From assembly GCA_900770645.1 (NCBI GenBank), contig CAAGKY010000178.1:1-37884 (forward strand): a stretch of DNA of 37,884 nucleotides, read 5' to 3'. This document shows positions 34,331 to 37,884 of this stretch, piece by piece (within the stretch, counting starts at the first letter, position 1; every line of letters begins with the position of its first letter). Position numbers and translations under genes: made by a program. Under the pieces are notes generated by a model. The model saw only the letters and a list, made by a program, of their open reading frames with translations, made no database searches and was not told the DNA's origin. Source of the DNA: Bacilli bacterium (lineage in GTDB: Bacteria > Bacillota_I > Bacilli_A > ML615J-28 > CAG-313).

Positions 34331-34668
34331 TTAGAAAAAGTAAAATAACTCAAATCGTAAGTAGTTATTTTAGTGAAAAAGAAGAAACAGAAGACAAAGT
34401 TATAGAAACAAAAGTAGAAGAAGTAATAGAAGAGAGACAATTATCTAGAAAAGAACTACTTGAAATTTATTCAAAGAAGGTTTATGAAAATGAACCGATT
34501 GATCTAGACAAGTTATCAAAGGAAGATAGAAACTTATGTTATTATGCGATACAATTGGGATGGTTAAATTATCTAAAGGAAATAGATAAAATTACTCAAG
34601 TTGAATATGATAAAATAAAGAATTATCTAATGAATAAATTTAAGATTAAACCAAAACTAAATTTATAA
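34330..34668 (+). CDS. 112-aa protein with apparent AUU start
   Basis: A long frame is open from 34324 to TAA 34666-34668, yet has no ATG, GTG or TTG anywhere in its first ~80 codons. AAAGGAGG (34313-34320) lies 9 nt before ATT 34330, so AUU is the best start; ACG 34324 is too close to the SD. The product begins IRKSKITQIVSSYFSEKEE, has an acidic linker, then a helical domain with 'SRKELLEIYSKKVYENEPI' and 'LCYYAIQLGWLNYLKEID'. The even codon use and strong SD argue for a real gene. No family recognised. Alternatives are a start codon lost by mutation or a sequencing error. Confidence 0.55.
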   Translation: MRKSKITQIVSSYFSEKEETEDKVIETKVEEVIEERQLSRKELLEIYSKKVYENEPIDLDKLSKEDRNLCYYAIQLGWLNYLKEIDKITQVEYDKIKNYLMNKFKIKPKLNL

Positions 34669-34713
34669 AGAAGGGAGAGTATAATATTTAACTATATTAT
34701 ACAAGTTTAAAAT

Positions 34714-36513
34714 ATGAATAATAATGTTAAAGTAATTAAGGCAAGTGTTGCACCTAGAGATAGAAGAAAAATAAATCAACTAGGTGAATTGAGAGTAGGA
34801 GCATATTGTAGAGTATCTACTGATACTGAAGACCAATTAAATAGTTATAATTCTCAAGTTAAATATTATACTGACCTTATTAATAGTAAAGAAGAATGGA
34901 CTTTAGTTGATATCTATGCAGATGAGGGAATTACTGGAACACAAGTTGGAAAAAGAGAAAGCTTTCAAAGAATGATTAATGATTGTGCTGAAGGTAAAAT
35001 TGATATGATTATTACTAAATCAATATCAAGATTTGCAAGAAACACAGTTGATACATTACAATTTGTTAGAAAGTTAAAAGAAAGAAATATTGCAGTATTT
35101 TTTGAAGAAGAAAATATAAATACATTAAGTATGGATGGAGAGTTATTACTTACTATTTTAAGTTCAGTCGCACAACAAGAAGTAGAAAATATTTCTGCCA
35201 ATGTTAAAAAAGGTTTAAAGATGAAAATGCAACGAGGAGAAATGATAGGTTTCAAAGGTTGTTTAGGTTATGATTATGATCCAGTTACAAAAAATTTAAT
35301 AATAAATGAAAAAGAAGCTGAAGTTGTTAGATTTATATTTGATAAATATATTGAAGGATATGGTTCTTTTACAATTTCAAGATTATTAAAAGAAAAAGGA
35401 TATACATCTAAAGGTGGATGCAAAAATTGGCCTGTATCTACAATTATTACAATATTAAAAAATGAAAAATATAAAGGGGATTTATTATTAGGAAAATCTT
35501 TTACATCAGATCCAATTAATAAAAAGAAAGTGATTAATAATGGTGAAGAAGATAAATATTATATTAGTAATCATCATGAACCAATTATTAGTGCAGAAAC
35601 TTTTGATATGGCACAACAAATAATGAGTAAAAATAGTGAATCATTTAAAAACTCTTTAAAGACAGATGGATTTAGACCTGCAAAGTATACATTTAGTCAA
35701 AAGATATATTGTGCATATTGCGGTCATAGATTTCAAAGAAGAGGAATTAATGAAAGATGTCATAATAATTTAGTTGGTTGGAATTGTACAACTGCAGTGA
35801 ACAAAGGTAAAAAAGCATGTATTGAAAGTAGATTTGTAGAACAATCAATTATAGAAAGTGGATTCATTGATGCTTTGAATAAAATTAAAAAGACTGGTAT
35901 ATTAGATGATTTTGTTTATAATTTAAAGACTATGTTAAATGATAAATCTCCAGAGAGACAAGCTGATGAATTGGTAAAAGAAATAAATGTATTAGAAAAT
36001 AAAAAAAGACAATTACTTGAAATTAGACTTGAAGGTATTATAACTAAGGAAGATTTTGAAATACAATATAAATCCATAAGTGAAAAAATAGAAACTAAAA
36101 ATAAACAATTATCAAAAGTCAATTCAGAGATTACTAATAAAGATGTAATTGCTATTAGGATAGAAGATTTAAGAAAAATTATATCAATTAAAACGATTGA
36201 AAGATTTGATAGTGATACATTTGAATTACTAATAGATAAAATAATTGTTGGTGGATATGATGAAAAAGGTAAACCAGATCCTTACTTACTAGAATATAAG
36301 TTTAAACTAAATTATAATTATAAAATCAATGGTCAAGCAATTAAAAAAAAATACACAGTGTGTCAAAATGAGTCGAATGATTTAGGTGCTATGACTACTT
36401 TTTGTCAGTTACGTACAACTCAGGTACGTCGAAACATTGAGTTACATAGCACTGACACATTTTTTGAAATCTTTAGGTCTTCTAAAAAGAGGAGCTATTT
36501 TTTATTTTTATAG
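34714..36513 (+). CDS. Large serine recombinase (site-specific integrase of the ICE)
   Basis: A 599-aa protein from ATG 34714; AAGGGAG lies about 37 nt upstream, so a closer start signal is not obvious. The resolvase domain has YCRVSTD with catalytic Ser35, 'DEGITGTQVGKRESFQRM' and 'ITKSISRFARN'. A recombinase domain follows (about 170-280, 'GYGSFTISRLLKEKGY'), then a zinc ribbon (C333, C336 and downstream C/H) and a long coiled coil (about 395-470). This is the TnpX/TndX-type layout. It catalyses integration and excision through a 5'-phosphoserine link. The last ~40 codons differ from the rest: CGT/CGA arginine codons and CAG appear, and a 53-bp dyad lies within them. It is followed by its own terminator. 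Confidence 0.93.
   Translation: MNNNVKVIKASVAPRDRRKINQLGELRVGAYCRVSTDTEDQLNSYNSQVKYYTDLINSKEEWTLVDIYADEGITGTQVGKRESFQRMINDCAEGKIDMIITKSISRFARNTVDTLQFVRKLKERNIAVFFEEENINTLSMDGELLLTILSSVAQQEVENISANVKKGLKMKMQRGEMIGFKGCLGYDYDPVTKNLIINEKEAEVVRFIFDKYIEGYGSFTISRLLKEKGYTSKGGCKNWPVSTIITILKNEKYKGDLLLGKSFTSDPINKKKVINNGEEDKYYISNHHEPIISAETFDMAQQIMSKNSESFKNSLKTDGFRPAKYTFSQKIYCAYCGHRFQRRGINERCHNNLVGWNCTTAVNKGKKACIESRFVEQSIIESGFIDALNKIKKTGILDDFVYNLKTMLNDKSPERQADELVKEINVLENKKRQLLEIRLEGIITKEDFEIQYKSISEKIETKNKQLSKVNSEITNKDVIAIRIEDLRKIISIKTIERFDSDTFELLIDKIIVGGYDEKGKPDPYLLEYKFKLNYNYKINGQAIKKKYTVCQNESNDLGAMTTFCQLRTTQVRRNIELHSTDTFFEIFRSSKKRSYFLFL
36404..36456. repeat. 53-bp imperfect dyad at the 3' end of the recombinase gene
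   Basis: Arms of 19 nt (36404-36422 and 36438-36456) share GTCAGT at the outside and AACTCA inside on opposite strands, around a 15-nt centre. Size and imperfect symmetry resemble serine-integrase attachment sites. The local bases are GC-richer than the rest of the gene. Confidence 0.45.
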
Positions 36514-36553
36514 GGTATCTTAATCATTTAAGATTAGAATATCCTCTTTTTTT
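36512..36553 (+). terminator. Terminator of the recombinase gene
   Basis: GGGTATCTTAATC (36513-36525) pairs with GATTAGAATATCC (36532-36544) with one mismatch and two G-T pairs, followed by TCTTTTTTT. The stem begins inside the TAG stop. Confidence 0.85.
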
Positions 36554-36583
36554 ATACATTTATGAAACATTTAGATTTAAACA

Positions 36584-36609
36584 CTAATAGTTGTAAATAC
36601 AACTATTGG
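36584..36609. repeat. Inverted repeat between recombinase and tRNA-like sequence
   Basis: AATAGTTGT (36586-36594) and ACAACTATT (36599-36607) are exact reverse complements with a 4-nt loop, extended by one G-T and one C-G pair. No T tract follows. Its right arm touches the TGG that would be the CCA end of the adjoining tRNA-like sequence. Confidence 0.5.
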
Positions 36610-36677
36610 AGACTGACCACGGACTCGAATCATTAACTTACGGGTGTCAAACCTTTAGTTTTGATTGGACTCGAACC
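36607..36677 (-). pseudogene. tRNA-like debris
   Basis: Read on the minus strand, TTCGAGT, CCGTG, GTCAGTC, T, CCA gives exact tRNA 3' geometry: T loop, 5-nt T-stem arm, 7-nt acceptor arm, discriminator and CCA. The matching 5' T-stem (AATGA) does not pair, and no GACTGAC acceptor partner exists upstream. A second T-loop-like GGTTCGAGTCC lies only 46 nt away (36667-36677). It looks like fragments of one or two decayed tRNAs. Confidence 0.35.
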
Positions 36678-36692
36678 TATAAGAGATAATTG

Positions 36693-36721
36693 TGGAAATA
36701 AACTTGGTTTTGGTGTATAAT
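36693..36721 (+). promoter_or_regulatory. Promoter of the phosphotransferase gene
   Basis: TGGAAA (36693-36698), a 17-nt spacer and a consensus TATAAT (36716-36721), 41 nt before the GTG start. The -10 is inside the right copy of the 13-bp direct repeat. Confidence 0.55.
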
Positions 36722-36725
36722 ATTA
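36713..36725 (+). repeat. 13-bp direct repeat GTGTATAATATTA, right copy (candidate attR core)
   Basis: Identical to 7000-7012. It lies 200 nt beyond the recombinase stop and just before a gene that does not look like ICE cargo. The overlap with a -10 box is an alternative explanation. Confidence 0.35.
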
Positions 36726-36761
36726 ATGCAAATCAATTAGAATTTATAGGAGTGATGGCAA

Positions 36762-37643
36762 GTGGAATTGCAGAAAATTATTGATCTCATTGATGTTGTT
36801 TCAATACCAAAAGATGCAAAAATAACACAATTTAAAAATAAAGAAGATGATGAACCATATCAAGTTTGGAGAATCGATGTTGATAATACCAAATATGTTC
36901 TCAAGGAAGCAAAAGAAAGAGAAAAAGAAATATATCAGTCCATCCTTTTTAAAGTAAAAGAAAGTGTTCCAACTTTATATCAAATTATTACAATTGATGA
37001 AAAAACATATCTTCTTATGGAATATATAGAAGGTGATGATTTATGTAAATGTAATCGTGCAAAACTAAAAAACGCATTGGATGCTTTGATTTCTTTACAA
37101 CAAAAAACATGGGAAATTCAAAAAATAGATCAATGTGAATATTCATTTGAGAAAAGTCAGGTTCAACGTCAAAATCGCGGCAAATATCTAAATGATACAC
37201 TATTAGAAGAAGCATACGAGAAATTTTTAAGAGTGTTTCAATCTGTACCTAGAACGCTATGTCATGATGATTTACTACCATTTAATGTTATTTCTAACAA
37301 TGAAAAAGCTGTTTTAATAGATTGGGAATGTGGTGGTATTTTACCATATCCTACGTCATTTGTACGATTGATAGCTCATACCGAAGATAACGAAAACGCA
37401 CTTTTTTATATGTCAAAGTCAGATAAGTGTTATGCAATTGACTATTATTATGAAAATCTTCTAAAGAAAAATGGGATTTCATATATTGATTGGCTAGATA
37501 CACTTGAATACTTTTTATTTTACGAATATTGCGAATGGGTGTATGTCGGAAATAAGTATAATGTAACAGATGGCGAATATTTTAAAAAATACTTACCTAT
37601 TGCGAAACAACAAGCTAATAAAATATTAAGTATTAAGGATTAG
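36762..37643 (+). CDS. Phosphotransferase-fold kinase (APH/choline kinase family)
   Basis: A 293-aa protein from GTG 36762, 9 nt after TAGGAG. N-lobe lysine in 'KYVLKEAKEREKEIY' (about residues 46-60) and the hinge 'YLLMEYIEGDDL' are followed by the catalytic loop LCHDDLLPFNV (Brenner H.D....N motif) and 'VLIDWECGG' metal-binding aspartate. These mark the APH/choline-kinase superfamily, which phosphorylates aminoglycosides, choline, ethanolamine, sugars or homoserine. Substrate cannot be read from sequence, and no specific resistance-enzyme signature is evident. Codon choice (CGT, CGC, TCC) is a little less AT-biased than in the ICE, agreeing with a chromosomal gene to the right of the element. 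It ends before a small terminator. Confidence 0.85.
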   Translation: MELQKIIDLIDVVSIPKDAKITQFKNKEDDEPYQVWRIDVDNTKYVLKEAKEREKEIYQSILFKVKESVPTLYQIITIDEKTYLLMEYIEGDDLCKCNRAKLKNALDALISLQQKTWEIQKIDQCEYSFEKSQVQRQNRGKYLNDTLLEEAYEKFLRVFQSVPRTLCHDDLLPFNVISNNEKAVLIDWECGGILPYPTSFVRLIAHTEDNENALFYMSKSDKCYAIDYYYENLLKKNGISYIDWLDTLEYFLFYEYCEWVYVGNKYNVTDGEYFKKYLPIAKQQANKILSIKD

Positions 37644-37702
37644 TAAATTCCTATTTATTGATAAACAAATATACAAAAGAGATATAATGATACAGTAAGC
37701 AT

Positions 37703-37724
37703 GACCAGATTTATCTGGTCTTTT
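37703..37724 (+). terminator. Rho-independent terminator after the kinase gene
   Basis: GACCAGA (37703-37709) pairs with TCTGGTC (37714-37720) around TTTA, followed by TTTT. Confidence 0.75.
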
Positions 37725-37771
37725 ATTATAAAAGATATTATTGCTACATATAATATTAGTATATTAATAAC

Positions 37772-37803
37772 TTGACAAATCAAAATGCATATGATATCAT
37801 ATG
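37772..37803 (+). promoter_or_regulatory. Promoter with a perfect palindrome over the -10
   Basis: TTGACA (37772-37777), 17-nt spacer, TATCAT (37795-37800). The perfect 16-bp palindrome CATATGATATCATATG (37788-37803) covers the -10, which suggests repression, possibly by the product of the following gene. Confidence 0.7.
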
Positions 37804-37821
37804 TATATAAGAGGTGATATT

Positions 37822-37884
37822 ATGCCATTTAATCAAACTGAATACATTTCAAACTTTAACAAGAGTAATTATAAGATGTATCAA
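37822..37884 (+). CDS. Start of a small protein, cut by the window end
   Basis: ATG 37822 lies 7 nt after AGAGGTG, and 21 codons (MPFNQTEYISNFNKSNYKMY...) are visible before the sequence ends. Small Firmicutes proteins beginning with a similar 'FNQTEYI..fNK.NYk' sequence are often Arc-like DNA-binding proteins, as far as I recall, which would fit the palindrome over its promoter. The assignment is weak because only the N-terminus is present. Confidence 0.6.
   Translation, partial: MPFNQTEYISNFNKSNYKMYQ

Noticed and set aside
36762..37643. Aminoglycoside resistance gene carried as ICE cargo
   Set aside because: The catalytic motifs define only the broad phosphotransferase superfamily, and the gene lies beyond the recombinase and its terminator, probably outside the ICE.
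37658..37724. TTGATA ... TATAAT followed at once by a terminator, as a tiny ncRNA
   Set aside because: The spacer would be 19 nt and the transcript only about 30 nt; the hairpin is better read as the terminator of the kinase gene.

Overview
The window is strongly AT-rich DNA whose genes all lie on the + strand, and it looks like a low-GC Firmicutes/Bacilli-type genome (Erysipelotrichia-, RF39- or Acholeplasma-like). Genes use Shine-Dalgarno sites, frequent TTG/GTG starts and AGA arginine codons. TGA serves as a stop (for example at 8192-8194 and 27012-27014), so the Mycoplasma UGA=Trp code is not used. Most of the window (about 7000 to 36700) is an integrative conjugative element (ICE). Its transfer genes resemble the compact pilin / polytopic protein / VirB4 set described in mycoplasma ICEs, joined to a MobL-type relaxase and a large serine recombinase.

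Region 1 (1-6967), probably outside the ICE: the 3' end of an Ig-like surface protein, a terminator, then a 2060-aa secreted RHS/YD-repeat protein with a hydrophobic C-terminal tip and a small two-TM protein that may be its immunity partner. Region 2 (6968-8194), regulation: a leader with a 20-codon peptide, alternative hairpins, a strong intrinsic terminator and a second hairpin whose 3' arm is the Shine-Dalgarno site of a sigma-70 region-4-like regulator; then a small HTH protein. Region 3 (8191-19562), DNA processing: a 3069-aa methyltransferase-helicase-primase polyprotein with an in-frame internal start, a 48-aa ORF, an ArdC-type antirestriction protein and a DUF6291-like protein. Region 4 (19563-23691), mobilisation: a hairpin-dense candidate oriT, an accessory protein, the relaxase and the VirD4-type coupling protein.

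Region 5 (23712-33153), the mating apparatus: a membrane-anchored cysteine-repeat surface protein, a 99-aa VirB2-like pilin, a VirB6-like polytopic protein, VirB4 with a fused VirB3/PrgI-like N-terminus, and a 1169-aa surface protein. The most striking observation is that the last ~68 residues of this 1169-aa protein are a second copy of the pilin transmembrane domain, so a large Ig-plus-cysteine-repeat ectodomain appears to be built onto a pilin subunit. Both large surface proteins carry the same C..CxxC..GH repeats. No cell-wall hydrolase is encoded here.

Region 6 (33154-36761), excision and integration: a promoter with an operator in its spacer drives tnpV and three small genes; then come an AAACGTATA repeat cluster, an ORF that appears to start at AUU, and the large serine recombinase. 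Its 3' end holds a 53-bp imperfect dyad with altered codon use. A 13-bp direct repeat (7000-7012 and 36713-36725) brackets the whole element and is a candidate attachment core. Region 7 (36762-37884), outside the ICE: a phosphotransferase-fold kinase and the start of a small gene behind a promoter/palindrome. All family assignments come from reading motifs by eye; no database search was run.
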